Source: Snodgrassella communis (lineage in GTDB: Bacteria; Pseudomonadota; Gammaproteobacteria; Burkholderiales; Neisseriaceae). Taken from it: a stretch of DNA of 64,000 nucleotides. Within the stretch, counting starts at the first letter, position 1; every line of letters begins with the position of its first letter. This document shows positions 46,482 through 57,768 of the stretch, one piece after another. Location of the stretch: positions 1 through 64,000 of the forward strand of contig NZ_CAJZCD010000001.1 of the NCBI RefSeq assembly GCF_914768045.1, written 5' to 3'. The notes beneath the pieces were generated by a model. It ran no database searches and was not told the origin of the DNA. It saw nothing but the letters and a program-made list of their open reading frames with translations. The position numbers and the translations under genes are program-made.

Positions 46482-47018
46482 TAAAGAATAATCAACACCA
46501 ATACGCAATATCCCTAATTAGAAATTAAATTTATTAACACAACCAGCTATATTAAAATATAATTGATAACCTGATAGAAATTTACATAGTCTGTTTGTAC
46601 TACAGATCAATTTTTTGTCATAACCACCTACTATTAAATTCTAGTAGTGGCTTTTTATAATCTTATTTTGTCTTTTATTTTTAAAATTAGAATCGCAATT
46701 ATATTTATTCCATGTTGGTTGATATTTTTGGTTGTGGGGATTTCAAAATTTTTTAATCTGGCGCAGTCGCCAAAATTTACAGACGGCATGGCTAATCCTT
46801 TGCTCAATGTACAGATACAGATAGTGAACAAACTATTAATTACAAATTATAATCCCATTGATATAAATATAATAAATTGATCAGAAATGCTGAATTTCTC
46901 TGGCAGTTTAAATACACTGACAGGAATATGGTGCTACTGTATAGCCGAAATCAGCCAACAGGCACATGCTATCAACCCACATCATGCAAAAAACATAAAA
47001 TAATAATGCTTTGAGTCT

Positions 47019-47063
47019 AAAAAGCAGCCAGCGTATCCGCTGACAGATACACTGGCTTTTTTT
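47019..47063. terminator. Terminator after the GNAT gene
   Basis: AAAAAGC AGCCAGcGTATC ... GATACaCTGGCTTTTTTT hairpin. Confidence 0.75.
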
Positions 47064-47113
47064 GCCACATACAGGCATGATACGCAACTGTATACGCCGT
47101 TATATTCCGAATT

Positions 47114-47590
47114 TTACAGAATAAGCTCCATCTGGATATTCACTCTGCTAAATGTGGGGGAATGGCCAGTGATTTCTTTAAAGCCAGCTTTCTGATACAG
47201 ATGAATGGCCGGTTTCAGGCTGGTATGGCTTTCTATATACAGCTTTTTTGCTCCCAATTCTCGCGCTTTAGCTATCATATCCTCTATTAATTGTGTACCA
47301 ATGTGTTTGCCTTGAGTTTCTGGTGCTACAGCCAGTTTGGCCAGTTCAAAATCGTAGGGGTTACCATCCAGTTTTACCAGCGCACATACACCTACGGGCT
47401 TTCCATTATCCAGTGCAACCCGTATGTAACCACCCTTTTCAATAATGGCCTGTCTGGGATTATCCAGTAGCTGATAATCGCTGTCTTCCATTTCAAAGTA
47501 TTTGGCTATCCATGCTGCATTTAAATCCCGAAAAGCTGCATGATAGCGGTCGCTATAATCGACAATCTGCATTTTTTCTGTTGCGCTCAT
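47114..47590 (-). CDS. GNAT-family N-acetyltransferase
   Basis: ELAKLAVAPETQGKHIGTQLIEDMIAKARELGAKKLYIESHTSLKPAIHLYQKAGFKEI. Confidence 0.92.
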   Translation of the reverse strand: MSATEKMQIVDYSDRYHAAFRDLNAAWIAKYFEMEDSDYQLLDNPRQAIIEKGGYIRVALDNGKPVGVCALVKLDGNPYDFELAKLAVAPETQGKHIGTQLIEDMIAKARELGAKKLYIESHTSLKPAIHLYQKAGFKEITGHSPTFSRVNIQMELIL

Positions 47591-47600
47591 GCTGTATCCT

Positions 47601-48266
47601 TTACATGAAATTGAGTATCGGCCAGCCGTGGAGATGCGCATATTGCGCCAGTTTCTCATCAGGATTAACGGCTACCGGATCAGTTACCACTTCCAGCAGA
47701 GGCAGATCGTTGTGTGAATCACTATAGAAATAAACTTTAGCAAAATCGCTTAGTTGCTGCCCGCGCTGTGCCAGCCATTGATGCAGACGGGTAACTTTGC
47801 CCTCTTTAAAACTAGGCGTACCGATATAGCGGCCAGTGTAATTACCTGCCGCATCCGTTTCCAACTGTACACCGATAATATTCTGAATACCAAATGTTTT
47901 CGCAATCGGAGCGATAATAAATTCATTGGTGGCAGATAACAGTAACATTTCATCGCCGGCTTCACGATGTCCCCGTATCAGCAATTTTGCCATAGTAGAA
48001 ATATGCGGCACAATAAAATCACGCATGTATTCAGCATGCATCTCATCCAGCTCATCCCGGCTGAAACGTGCCAGAGGAGCGAGCTGAAATTGTAGAAATT
48101 CATCTATATCCAGACAGCCATTGAGGTAATCCTGATAGAATTTGTGGTTTTTCATATCAACAAAGGCTTTGTCTACCAACCCTTTTTGCAGCAGATATTT
48201 CGGCCATTCATTATCCGAATCACAGTTAATCAGAGTATGGTCAAGGTCAAAAATAGCCAGATTCAT
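47601..48266 (-). CDS. HAD-IB family hydrolase (SerB-like)
   Basis: MNLAIFDLDHTLINCDSDNEW..., LLSATNEFIIAPIA, FYSDSHNDLPLLEVV. Confidence 0.92.
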   Translation of the reverse strand: MNLAIFDLDHTLINCDSDNEWPKYLLQKGLVDKAFVDMKNHKFYQDYLNGCLDIDEFLQFQLAPLARFSRDELDEMHAEYMRDFIVPHISTMAKLLIRGHREAGDEMLLLSATNEFIIAPIAKTFGIQNIIGVQLETDAAGNYTGRYIGTPSFKEGKVTRLHQWLAQRGQQLSDFAKVYFYSDSHNDLPLLEVVTDPVAVNPDEKLAQYAHLHGWPILNFM

Positions 48267-48931
48267 GCATGCTCCTGTTGTTTGAGTAGCTGGCGCAATA
48301 ATGTGAGGGTGATGCGCCTTCCCTGCGCCAGTGAATAATCATTTAAGGTATTGAGCATCAGCAGCAGGCTATCCAGATCGCGTCGCCAGTGAGCAAGCAG
48401 GTAGCGGATAACTTCGGCATCTACAGGTATCTGCCGTGCATGTGCCATGCCTACCAGTGCATTGAATTTTTCTTCATCGCTTAATGGCTTGATTTCGTAC
48501 ACCAGACAAAAGGCCATGCGCGTACGTAAATCTTCACGAATCATAAGCTGCTGAGGCGGAATAGCTGAGCTCAGAAGTAAATTACCGTGGCGGCTGTTAC
48601 GAAAATGGTTGAAGAGAGAAAACAGTTGCTGCTGCTCGGTGGCACTGAGCAATTCAATCTGGTCTACGGCCACGCAGTCAAGGTCAAACAACCAGTAGCC
48701 AAGCCCCTCTCTGGTGGCATCAACATATTCAGCTTTCAGCCCGCGCGATTGTGCCTGTGCCACCCATGCTTTGAGTAAGTGGCTTTTACCGCTGCCGGCC
48801 TCGCCCCAGACAAAGATAAACGGGTCGGCCTGTTGTTGTAGCACATAAATCAGTTCTGCATTGGTATGGCCAAGAAATTTATCAAATCCGGGATAGCTGC
48901 GATCATCAAAGTCAAATATCAGTTGGTTCAC
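48263..48931 (-). CDS. hda: DnaA-related protein Hda
   Basis: FVWGEAGSGKSHLLKAWVAQA..., DDIQ-like CVAVDQIELL, LRTRMAFCLVYEIKPLSDEEK. Confidence 0.88.
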   Translation of the reverse strand: MNQLIFDFDDRSYPGFDKFLGHTNAELIYVLQQQADPFIFVWGEAGSGKSHLLKAWVAQAQSRGLKAEYVDATREGLGYWLFDLDCVAVDQIELLSATEQQQLFSLFNHFRNSRHGNLLLSSAIPPQQLMIREDLRTRMAFCLVYEIKPLSDEEKFNALVGMAHARQIPVDAEVIRYLLAHWRRDLDSLLLMLNTLNDYSLAQGRRITLTLLRQLLKQQEHA

Positions 48932-49077
48932 TACGATAGACCAGTTTGAAAAGGTAGTGTGGTCTTTGATTGTACGCTGTCTACTTTGTTTATTTCAAGC
49001 AGTACAATGGAGTAATTGTGCTGAGGAATAAGGATTTTATTTCTGCTGGTATGGTTTGAGCAGCTTTCTGGACGTAA

Positions 49078-51771
49078 TCATTCGGCCGGTGCGGCTGCAA
49101 ACACTTGCGTCCATAGCTGCTTCACTACCTGATAATGTGCCAGTAAAGTAGCGTCTACAGGGGGCGTGACAGCATCGCGCAGGCGGGTATTATGTTGCTG
49201 CTGACGATAATAGCGGTAGGCAATGCGACTGCTTTCTGCCAGCCTGCTGTCTACCAGCCCTAGTTCGGCTGCAATACTGAGCAGAGCGATATTGCCGTAA
49301 TTCTGTAATAATTGCGGATACTGATGTGCGTAGGCCAGTATCAGATACTGCACGATGAACTCAACATCCACGACACCGCCGCGAGCATATTTCACATTGC
49401 TGTTTACGGGAGGATGAGTAGGAAACATTTTTTCACGCATGGCAATGATTTCGGCGCGTAACTCATCTATATTACGCTGGCGGCACAAAATTTCATTCCG
49501 CACAGCATCAAAGCGTGTACCCACACTGCTGTCTCCACCGATAAAACGTGCACGGGTTAAGGCCTGATGCTCCCATATCCATGCATTTTCACGTTGATAG
49601 CGTTCAAATGCCTGTATATGGGTAACAGTAAAACCTGAATCGCCGTTCGGGCGCAGGCGTAAATCAATATCGTAGAGCATGCCGGCACCAGTGGGGACGG
49701 TAAGCCAGCTAGTCAACCGACGTGCCAGACGGGTATAGATATCGATAGCATCCGGATGGTCATCGGCAAAAATATAAACCAGATCCAGATCAGAAGTATA
49801 GCCCAGTTCTTTGCCACCCAGTTTACCATAGCCAATCACGGCAAAATGAGGAGTATCGGTGTGCCGGCGCGGCAATTGCGCCCACACTCTTGCCAATGCG
49901 GTTTGAATGATTAAATCGGCCAGAGCAGAAAGCTGGTCAGATAATGCTTCCACAGTCCACAAACCGGCCAAATCCTGCACGGCCAGACGAAAAGTCCACG
50001 CATGCTGAAACCGGCGCAGCACATCCATTTGTGTTTCAACATCCCCATGACAGTCATCAAGTAAACGTACCAGCTCCTGTGCATGTGCTGTCCAGTCGGT
50101 ATCTATACGCATTAATTCATTGCTGAGCAGTTCATCCAGCAATACCGGATGCTGTTGTAAATAGGTAGCCACCCAGCTACTCTGGCTCATCAGCCCGGCC
50201 AGCTTTTCCAGTGCTTCCGGGCGCTCATGCATAAAAGCCAGATAGGAGCTGCGCCGTCCTATGGCTTCGAGAAAATCCAGTAAGCGGGTTAAAGTGGTGT
50301 CGGGCTGGGGATATTTGGCTGCCACACTAAGCACGGCTGGTATCATTTCATCAAAACGCTGTTGCGCTGCGGGTGATAGCTGTCGGTACTGGCTACTATG
50401 ATGTAACTGTCGCAGACGTGGCAATACATTTTTAGCATCAAATCCATACGTTGCCAGCAGGGCTGTTTTTTCTTCGCAGTCACCTTCATCCTGCCATACG
50501 CGTACCATATCCGGATTTTGTGGCTTGGCTTTATCGTCTGGATCAATAAATATGGCATTAAAAATCTGGTTTACGGCCTCTCTATGCAGATTCAGTGCAG
50601 CCAGATAATCAGCATAATTGGCATAATCCATACTCTGTGCCAGCATTTGCTGTTGTTCAGCACCAGTGGGCAGCATCTGAGTTTGCTGGTCATCCCAGTA
50701 TTGCAACCGGTGCTCGGTATCACGCAGAAAATGGTATGCCTGCAACAATGTATCTACATTATCCCGTTGCAGCATACCCTGCTGTAGCAGTGTATGCAGC
50801 GTTTCCTGTGTACCTTTCAGTTGCAGACTGCGTACTTGCCCGCCACGTATCAACTGGAAAATCTGTGCGACAAATTCCACTTCACGGATGCCCCCAGCGC
50901 CAAGTTTGATGTTATCGGCCATGCCCTTACGGGTAACTTCTCGCTGAATCTGCTGATGCAGGCTGCGCATGGCATCGTAGGCATTAAAATCCAGATATTT
51001 ACGATACACAAACGGTCGTACCAGTGCCGCTATATTATTCGGGTGATCCGTAATCAGGCGCGCTTTTGTCCATGCATAACGCTCCCATTCCCGCCCGTGC
51101 TGGATCAGATACTGTTCCAGTGCCGTTTCATTAATCACCAGTGCGCCGGCATCACCATCTGGACGCAAACGCATATCAACGCGGAAAACCTGCCCATCGC
51201 CAGTAATATCATTTAACAGAGCGATGATTTTCTGACCAACTTTGGTAAAAAACTCCTGATTACTCTTTTGCCGTTTGCCATTGGTGTCGCCGGCTTCGGG
51301 AAAAACGAAAATCAAATCAATATCAGAAGAAACATTCAGCTCATAACCACCCATTTTGCCCATACCCACGACACTGAGTCGCTGAGGTGTAGCACTATGG
51401 TAGCCAATTGGTTCGCCATACAGGTCTGCATAGTATGCATGCGCATACTGTTCGGCGACATTGATGGCAAAATCAGCCAGATGGGTAATGGTGGTGGTGA
51501 CCTCAGCCAAATCACTCACGCGCGCCAAATCACGCGCCATGATATGTGCCATCACATAACGGCGCAGCAGACGTAACTGCCGTGCCAGTTCGGCTTCATT
51601 TTCACTGACCTGTAATTGCGCCCAATCAGCAAAACTATAAAAATCTTCTGACTTTAGAGGTCGTTGCAGCCATGAATAAAGTCTGTCTGTATCAAGCAGA
51701 TGATTATCCAGTAAACGACTTAGAAACAGTGAATATGGGCGGGCAGTGGCGAGAATTTGTGCGGGAGTCAT
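49078..51771 (-). CDS. glnE: Bifunctional glutamine synthetase adenylyltransferase/deadenylase
   Basis: GMGKMGGYELNVSSDIDLIFVFPE and IGYGKLGGKELGYTSDLDLVYIF nucleotidyltransferase repeats. Confidence 0.96.
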   Translation of the reverse strand: MTPAQILATARPYSLFLSRLLDNHLLDTDRLYSWLQRPLKSEDFYSFADWAQLQVSENEAELARQLRLLRRYVMAHIMARDLARVSDLAEVTTTITHLADFAINVAEQYAHAYYADLYGEPIGYHSATPQRLSVVGMGKMGGYELNVSSDIDLIFVFPEAGDTNGKRQKSNQEFFTKVGQKIIALLNDITGDGQVFRVDMRLRPDGDAGALVINETALEQYLIQHGREWERYAWTKARLITDHPNNIAALVRPFVYRKYLDFNAYDAMRSLHQQIQREVTRKGMADNIKLGAGGIREVEFVAQIFQLIRGGQVRSLQLKGTQETLHTLLQQGMLQRDNVDTLLQAYHFLRDTEHRLQYWDDQQTQMLPTGAEQQQMLAQSMDYANYADYLAALNLHREAVNQIFNAIFIDPDDKAKPQNPDMVRVWQDEGDCEEKTALLATYGFDAKNVLPRLRQLHHSSQYRQLSPAAQQRFDEMIPAVLSVAAKYPQPDTTLTRLLDFLEAIGRRSSYLAFMHERPEALEKLAGLMSQSSWVATYLQQHPVLLDELLSNELMRIDTDWTAHAQELVRLLDDCHGDVETQMDVLRRFQHAWTFRLAVQDLAGLWTVEALSDQLSALADLIIQTALARVWAQLPRRHTDTPHFAVIGYGKLGGKELGYTSDLDLVYIFADDHPDAIDIYTRLARRLTSWLTVPTGAGMLYDIDLRLRPNGDSGFTVTHIQAFERYQRENAWIWEHQALTRARFIGGDSSVGTRFDAVRNEILCRQRNIDELRAEIIAMREKMFPTHPPVNSNVKYARGGVVDVEFIVQYLILAYAHQYPQLLQNYGNIALLSIAAELGLVDSRLAESSRIAYRYYRQQQHNTRLRDAVTPPVDATLLAHYQVVKQLWTQVFAAAPAE

Positions 51772-51903
51772 GATGCCATCAATAAGAAAATTAATGCATG
51801 GTTATATCATACCGTCTGTCTCTGGTACTGTGAACTGGCAGCCAAAATACAATCATTTTCTGTCTGTCTGCACAACACAGCCAATGCCAGTTAACAGATA
51901 ACA

Positions 51904-51942
51904 ATAAAGGGAATATTCAGCTCTGAGCAAATATTCCCTTTA
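51904..51942. terminator. Terminator after slyD
   Basis: ATAAAGGGAATATT-CAGCTCTGAGC-AATATTCCCTTTAT (inverted arms). Confidence 0.75.
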
Positions 51943-51979
51943 TGTCTGCGTTATAGCCACAAAACGGCTATATCAGTAA

Positions 51980-52459
51980 TCAGTGATGATGGTCGTGCGC
52001 ACCATGTGCATGACCATGTTCCAGCTCTTCAGCCGTAGCCGGACGAATATCTTTCACTGTGGCGATAAAGCGAATACGCTGGCCAGCCAATGGATGATTA
52101 CCGTCCACCACTGCTTTACCATCAGCCACATCAGTAATGCGGTATACCATTACCTCACCAGTTTCCGGGTCATCAGCTTCAAACATCATGCCCACTTCCA
52201 CTTCAACCGGAAAAACATCCAGCGGCTCAATGCGAATCAGGTCTTCTTCCTGTTCACCAAATGCATCATCCGGTGCCAGTGTAACATCGACTACATCGCC
52301 TACTTCTTTGTCATGTAATTGCTCTTCCACCAGTGGAAAAATACCGTCATAACCGCCATGCAAATAGCTAATCGGTTCTTCAGTTTTGTCTATCAGCTGG
52401 TTATCAGCATTAAACATTTCATAATCCAGCATCACAACAGAGTTTTTGGCGATTTTCAT
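51980..52459 (-). CDS. slyD: FKBP-type peptidyl-prolyl isomerase SlyD
   Basis: MKIAKNSVVMLDYEM..., YLHGGYDGIFPLVEEQLHDKEVGD, NHPLAGQRIRF; His-rich tail HGHAHGAHDHHH. Confidence 0.93.
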   Translation of the reverse strand: MKIAKNSVVMLDYEMFNADNQLIDKTEEPISYLHGGYDGIFPLVEEQLHDKEVGDVVDVTLAPDDAFGEQEEDLIRIEPLDVFPVEVEVGMMFEADDPETGEVMVYRITDVADGKAVVDGNHPLAGQRIRFIATVKDIRPATAEELEHGHAHGAHDHHH

Positions 52460-52555
52460 AACATTTTTCCATAATAAACTGCACAGGCAGCAAACAGTGA
52501 CTAGTTTAACATGGAATTGACAACACCACATGCCACAGCAGTAAGCTAAGCACCG

Positions 52556-54556
52556 TCAGGATTGCAGACTATCCAGCCGTGCCATCATACTGGCCAGAAT
52601 ACTTTTTCCTTCTGACTGACTGACAATAGGTTCACTGCCCTTGCGTCCAAGTAAACGAATGTCTTCAGCCGGCATCTCATCAATAAAACGGCTGGGTTCA
52701 TGAAACTCCCATGAGCCGGCACGTTTGCGTTTATGGCAATGGGTCAGGGTGAGGGTTTGCCGTGCCCGGGTAATACCCACATACATCAGTCGGCGTTCCT
52801 CATCAATATTGCCTTCTTCTACACTATCGGCATGAGGAAAAACACCTTCTTCACAACCCACCAGAAATACATGAGGGTATTCCAGTCCTTTAGAAGCATG
52901 CAGTGTTGACATGCTTACCATATCCGCATCTTCATCTTCTTTGCCCTCCAGCAATGTCATCAGAGCAATCGTCTGGGCTATTTCAAGGATATTTTTGCCG
53001 TCTTCTTCACCTTTTTTGCCTATCCAGCCAAGTAAATCCCGAACATTGCACCACTTGATTTCTCCTGCGCGCCCTTCTTCGGTATTGAGCAGATGCGCCT
53101 CATAAGCGATATCAGCCAGCAGATTATGCAGCAGACTACCGGCAGCTTCTGTGCTGGCTCGTGCCTGATAATCAGACAGCATGGCCATAAACTGCAGTAA
53201 AGGTTCGCGGCTTTTTGGCGACAGTTCTACCATTGCCTCCATACTGCGTGCCGCTTCAAACAGACTGCATTGTGCCACCTTGGCATAATTATTCAGTTTG
53301 GCCAGCGTGGTCTCGCCCACCCCTCGCCGCGGTGTTGTCACCGCGCGTAAAAATGCCGGATCATCATCGGGATTGGCCAGCAAACGCACATAGGCAAGCA
53401 CATCCTTGATTTCGGCCTTATCAAAAAAACTCTGTCCGCCGGAAAGCCGGTATGGGATGCGCCGGCTGCGCAAGGCCTCTTCAAATACCCTTGCCTGATG
53501 ATTACCACGGTACAGAATGGCAAAATCCCGGTAACGCACCGCATCGCCACCAACCAGCTTCTGATGGGCAATCCGGCTGACTACCAAATCAGCTTCATGG
53601 GTTTCATTTTTACAGGCAATCACATCAATCATGTCACCAAGACCATATTCACTCCACAAGGTTTTAGCAAACAGCTTGGGATTATGCGCAATAACCTGAT
53701 TGGCAACACGCAATATGCGTGCTGTAGAACGGTAGTTCTGCTCCAGCTTAATAATTTTCAAATCCGGATAATCCTGCTGTAACAGCCGCAGGTTTTCCAT
53801 ATTGGCGCCACGCCACGCATAGATACTCTGATCATCATCACCTACTGCCGTGAACTTACCCTCTGCACCGGTAAGCAGACGCATTAAGGCATACTGGCAG
53901 GTATTGGTATCCTGACATTCATCGACCAGTAAATAACGCAAACGTAATTGCCATTTATAGCGAATATCTGCGTCTGTTTGTAGCAGCTCTACCGGTATAC
54001 GAATTAAATCATCAAAATCCACAGCCTGATAACTGGTTAGAGTATCCTGATAGGAAGCGTATAACTGCCCGATCTGATGCGTCCAAGGGTCTTCTGCCTG
54101 TCGAATAACTGCTTCAGGTGTGAGCAGACTGTTTTTCCACAGTGAAATCTGGTGTTGCGCTTTGAATACCATTTCCCGGCCACTACTGCCCAGTAACTCG
54201 CTGATAATTTTGCCGGCGTCGGCACTATCCAGAATGGAAAACTGTTTCTTATATCCGGCCGCAGCTGCCTCTTCGCGCAGAAAGCGCATACCCAGTGAAT
54301 GAAAGGTACATATAGTCAAACCTCGAGTTTGCGGTTTGCGCAGTAAATGCCCCACCCGTTCCTGCATTTCCCGTGCTGCTTTATTGGTGAAAGTGATGGC
54401 TGCAATCTGCTGTGGCGGATAATTTGCCTGAGTAATCAGGTAGGCAATTTTTTCAGTTATGACGCGCGTTTTGCCACTACCCGCACCAGCCAGCACTAAT
54501 AGCGGCCCGGCAAGATAATGAATCGCTTCGTGTTGTTGCGGGTTTAGATTTAACAT
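52556..54556 (-). CDS. rep: ATP-dependent DNA helicase Rep (UvrD/PcrA superfamily 1)
   Basis: MLNLNPQQHEAIHYLAGPLLVLAGAGSGKTRVITEKIAYLI, VDECQDTN, QNYRST, STLHASKGLEYPHVFLVG. Confidence 0.93.
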   Translation of the reverse strand: MLNLNPQQHEAIHYLAGPLLVLAGAGSGKTRVITEKIAYLITQANYPPQQIAAITFTNKAAREMQERVGHLLRKPQTRGLTICTFHSLGMRFLREEAAAAGYKKQFSILDSADAGKIISELLGSSGREMVFKAQHQISLWKNSLLTPEAVIRQAEDPWTHQIGQLYASYQDTLTSYQAVDFDDLIRIPVELLQTDADIRYKWQLRLRYLLVDECQDTNTCQYALMRLLTGAEGKFTAVGDDDQSIYAWRGANMENLRLLQQDYPDLKIIKLEQNYRSTARILRVANQVIAHNPKLFAKTLWSEYGLGDMIDVIACKNETHEADLVVSRIAHQKLVGGDAVRYRDFAILYRGNHQARVFEEALRSRRIPYRLSGGQSFFDKAEIKDVLAYVRLLANPDDDPAFLRAVTTPRRGVGETTLAKLNNYAKVAQCSLFEAARSMEAMVELSPKSREPLLQFMAMLSDYQARASTEAAGSLLHNLLADIAYEAHLLNTEEGRAGEIKWCNVRDLLGWIGKKGEEDGKNILEIAQTIALMTLLEGKEDEDADMVSMSTLHASKGLEYPHVFLVGCEEGVFPHADSVEEGNIDEERRLMYVGITRARQTLTLTHCHKRKRAGSWEFHEPSRFIDEMPAEDIRLLGRKGSEPIVSQSEGKSILASMMARLDSLQS

Positions 54557-54644
54557 GGTTTTAATGATGCTTTCCAGCAAGGCAGAACAAGGTTATTTAC
54601 CTGAAAAGCGTAGCTGCCATATGCTGGCCGGTAAACAGCATGCT

Positions 54645-55304
54645 TTATAGCTGCCAGTCAATCGGGCTCATACCGTGCTCTTGCAAGTATGCATTGGCTT
54701 TGGAAAAGTGTTTGCAGCCAAAAAAGCCCCGATAAGCCGATAAAGGCGATGGATGTGGCGCCGATAACACCAGATGCTTGTGCCGATCAATCATGGCACC
54801 CTTTTTCTGAGCATGACTGCCCCACAGCATAAATACAATATGCTCACGTTGAGCATTCAGTACTGCAATTACTTGGTCGGTAAAAGTTTCCCAGCCTAGC
54901 TCAGCATGTGAATGAGCCTGTCCCGCACGTACAGTTAAAACAGTATTGAGTAACAATACACCCTGTTCTGCCCAATACTGCAAATAGCCATGCTGTGGAA
55001 TCTGAAAACCGGGGATATCATCCGCCAGCTCTTTATAGATATTCACTAATGAAGGTGGAATGGCAATACCCTGCCGTACAGAAAAAGATAAACCATGTGC
55101 CTGCTGCGGACCATGATAAGGATCCTGCCCAAGAATCACCACCTTAACCTGAGCAAATTCAGTTGCCTTAAATGCGTTGAACACATCCTGAGCAGGCGGA
55201 TAGATTATCTTACCGGCTAACCTTTCCGCTCGTACTACCTCAAGAATACGCTGAAAATACGGTTGCTGTTTCTCTGCACCAATTGCCTGATGCCATGTCT
55301 GCAT
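54645..55304 (-). CDS. ung: Uracil-DNA glycosylase
   Basis: [62 protein letters not shown]. Confidence 0.97.
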   Translation of the reverse strand: MQTWHQAIGAEKQQPYFQRILEVVRAERLAGKIIYPPAQDVFNAFKATEFAQVKVVILGQDPYHGPQQAHGLSFSVRQGIAIPPSLVNIYKELADDIPGFQIPQHGYLQYWAEQGVLLLNTVLTVRAGQAHSHAELGWETFTDQVIAVLNAQREHIVFMLWGSHAQKKGAMIDRHKHLVLSAPHPSPLSAYRGFFGCKHFSKANAYLQEHGMSPIDWQL

Positions 55305-55391
55305 TAGCACTCCCCCTGTCTGAATAAGGACAATTCCTGCCTTACCCCGATTAGTTGTCAAGTAGCCAATTTTAACATACAGATGAAACCA

Positions 55392-56216
55392 TTAATCACG
55401 TTTTATGCGCCAGAAATGGGCTAACGGACCATAACCATGACCAAGATGCCAGTGCTGGCCTGCATCAATCGCACCATGCACATAGCTTTTGGCTGCTGCC
55501 ACCGCATTAACCAGATTCTCATGCTTGGGACGTAAAGCAGCTATTGCAGCGGAAAGAGTGCAGCCAGTACCATGTGTATGAGAAGTTTTAATTCGTAAAC
55601 TTTTGAAACATACCGGTTCGCAGCCTACTTCCAGCAGCCAGTCAGTTGCCTCTTCAGAATCATTACGGTGTCCTCCCTTTACCAGTACGGCCTGACACCC
55701 TTCATCCAGCAATATCTGCCCTTGTTCCAGCATTTCCTGATCACTGGTGGCAATCGGCCTATGCGTTAATGTAGACAGTTCAAACAGATTGGGGGTAAGA
55801 ACATCCGCCAGTGGCATTAGCCGTTGCTTCAGCGCCTGTACAGTATTCTCTATTGACAACGCAGAACCAGATGTGGCCACCATCACCGGATCCAATACAG
55901 TAAAAGGCAGATGATACTGCTGTAAGACTTCCGCCACAGTATGGATACTCTCAACATCGGCGAGCATACCGATTTTAACCGCATCAATCCGAATATCCGA
56001 CATCACCGCGGCACATTGTGCCTCAATCATATTCGGAGGGACAACCATCACCTGCTGTACACCAAAAGTATTTTGCGCAGTAATGGCCGTAATGACACTG
56101 GTACCATATGCACCAAGCGCAGCAAAAGTTTTTAAATCCGCCTGAATACCAGCACCACCACTGGAATCAGAACCGGCAATAGTCATTGCACGGGGGTAAG
56201 GCTTGGCCAGTGCCAT
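55392..56216 (-). CDS. thiD: Hydroxymethylpyrimidine (phospho)kinase
   Basis: AMTIAGSDSSGGAGIQADLKTFAALGAYGTSVITAITAQNT..., THGTGCTLSAAIAA. Confidence 0.94.
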   Translation of the reverse strand: MALAKPYPRAMTIAGSDSSGGAGIQADLKTFAALGAYGTSVITAITAQNTFGVQQVMVVPPNMIEAQCAAVMSDIRIDAVKIGMLADVESIHTVAEVLQQYHLPFTVLDPVMVATSGSALSIENTVQALKQRLMPLADVLTPNLFELSTLTHRPIATSDQEMLEQGQILLDEGCQAVLVKGGHRNDSEEATDWLLEVGCEPVCFKSLRIKTSHTHGTGCTLSAAIAALRPKHENLVNAVAAAKSYVHGAIDAGQHWHLGHGYGPLAHFWRIKRD

Positions 56217-56388
56217 AGGTATCTCTCTAAATATTTCTATTAGTCAACGGATTAACTTATATATACTTTCTGCAAAAAAAACAAGTTTATGCAAATATCC
56301 GCATACTATCTAATCTGCCCGTTTGTAAAGACAAAGACGGGCAAACAGATAATTATTTCAAACAGAAACACAATCTTAACTAAAATAA

Positions 56389-57180
56389 TCAGTCAGTAAA
56401 ACTGTGCTCCATACCCGGAAACACTTTTGCCTTTACTTGATTTACATAAGTGCTGATTGCAGCCTGAATAGTGTCATTTCCCTGCATAAAGTTTTTAACA
56501 AATTTGGCTGTTTTACCCGGATAAATACCCAGCATATCGTGCATTACCAGTACCTGCCCATCACAATCCACACCAGCACCAATACCGATAGTAGGACAGC
56601 TTACTGTAGCAGTAACCTGCGCGGCCAGCTGTACTGGTACACATTCCATCAGCACCATATCCGCCCCTGCCTGAGCATGTGCCTGAGCATCTGCCAGCAA
56701 TTGTGCCGCGGCCTCACCACGACCCTGTACCTTATAGCCGCCCAGCGTATGCACAGATTGCGGAGTAAGCCCAATATGCGCACAAACCGGAATACCGCGC
56801 TGCTGCAAAAACTGCGTGGTTTCTGCTATCCAAGCGCCACCTTCAAGTTTAACCATGTGTGCACCAGCCACCATCAGGCGCACCGCTGCTGCAAAAGCCT
56901 GTTCCTTACTTTGCTGGTAGGCACCAAATGGCAAATCGGCCACAATCAGCGCCTGCTGATTGCCACGCGCCACCGCAGCCGTGTGGTAACAAATATCCTC
57001 TACACTAACCGGAATGGTAGAAGTTTGCCCTTGTACCGCCATGCCAAGCGAGTCACCAATCAGCAGCACATCAACACCTGCATCACTCATCAGGCGGGCA
57101 AAACTGGCATCATAACAGGTAAGCATAGCAATTTTTTCGCCAGCCGCTTTCATTTTTCTTAAAGTATGAATAGTATGCAT
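56389..57180 (-). CDS. panB: 3-methyl-2-oxobutanoate hydroxymethyltransferase
   Basis: [37 protein letters not shown]..., [21 protein letters not shown]. Confidence 0.95.
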   Translation of the reverse strand: MHTIHTLRKMKAAGEKIAMLTCYDASFARLMSDAGVDVLLIGDSLGMAVQGQTSTIPVSVEDICYHTAAVARGNQQALIVADLPFGAYQQSKEQAFAAAVRLMVAGAHMVKLEGGAWIAETTQFLQQRGIPVCAHIGLTPQSVHTLGGYKVQGRGEAAAQLLADAQAHAQAGADMVLMECVPVQLAAQVTATVSCPTIGIGAGVDCDGQVLVMHDMLGIYPGKTAKFVKNFMQGNDTIQAAISTYVNQVKAKVFPGMEHSFTD

Positions 57181-57542
57181 ACAGCTAAATCCGTTAATTA
57201 TGTTCATTGGAAAGATACTGCTGGCAGCTACTGCTTATTTGTCTATCGTCAAAATATCAACAAAAGACATCGGTATCAGTTAAAGCAAATAGCATCCAGC
57301 CTGTATTAATGACCTGCAAAATACCACAGACGCCCGCTCTACCAGAGCAGATTAACAAATATTTTGCTCGCGACTATCCATCCCTTAGCTCAAGAGATCA
57401 TTGCTAACAATTAATTTAATTTGCGCACAAATATCAGATTTGACAACTGATACCGACAGCACTGTATGACCTCCCGAATCCCTCCTCCGTATTATTAACT
57501 GCTGAATTTGCAGCTAAAAGCCCACTATAGTGCAAGCCAACA

Positions 57543-57580
57543 TATAAAAACTGTACTTTCCGGGAGAAAAGTACAGTTAA
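57543..57580 (-). terminator. Terminator of the pcnB-folK-dgk operon
   Basis: Minus strand AACTGTACTTT-TCTCCCGG-AAAGTACAGTTTTTA; perfect 11-bp stem and T-run. Confidence 0.8.
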
Positions 57581-57768
57581 CAGCGCTATCAGCTGAAAAA
57601 TATTTCCGCTAATTTCTAAATAAGCAGAATAGAATCATTGATATTTATTTACTTATATTAAAAAAAGCATAGCCAATTAAAATAGCAAATTCACAACAGC
57701 CTCATTCTGCAAATGCACAACAAGCCGCAGATATTAACGGCATCTTTATCAGATGCCTCATAATATAA

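Noticed and set aside
51980-52030. His-rich tail HGHAHGAHDHHH as an unusual metal-binding extension
   Set aside because: Histidine-rich C-termini are typical of SlyD.
56316-56343. TGCCCGT...ACGGGCA hairpin between panB and thiD, considered as a TPP riboswitch part
   Set aside because: No TPP-aptamer signature (CTGAGA/GGGGTGC) in the thiD leader and no T-tract; probably just a panB 3' hairpin.
56404-57162. 252-aa plus-strand ORF antisense to panB
   Set aside because: Fully overlaps the well-supported panB frame and has shadow-ORF composition rich in H, T, R and C; no independent evidence.
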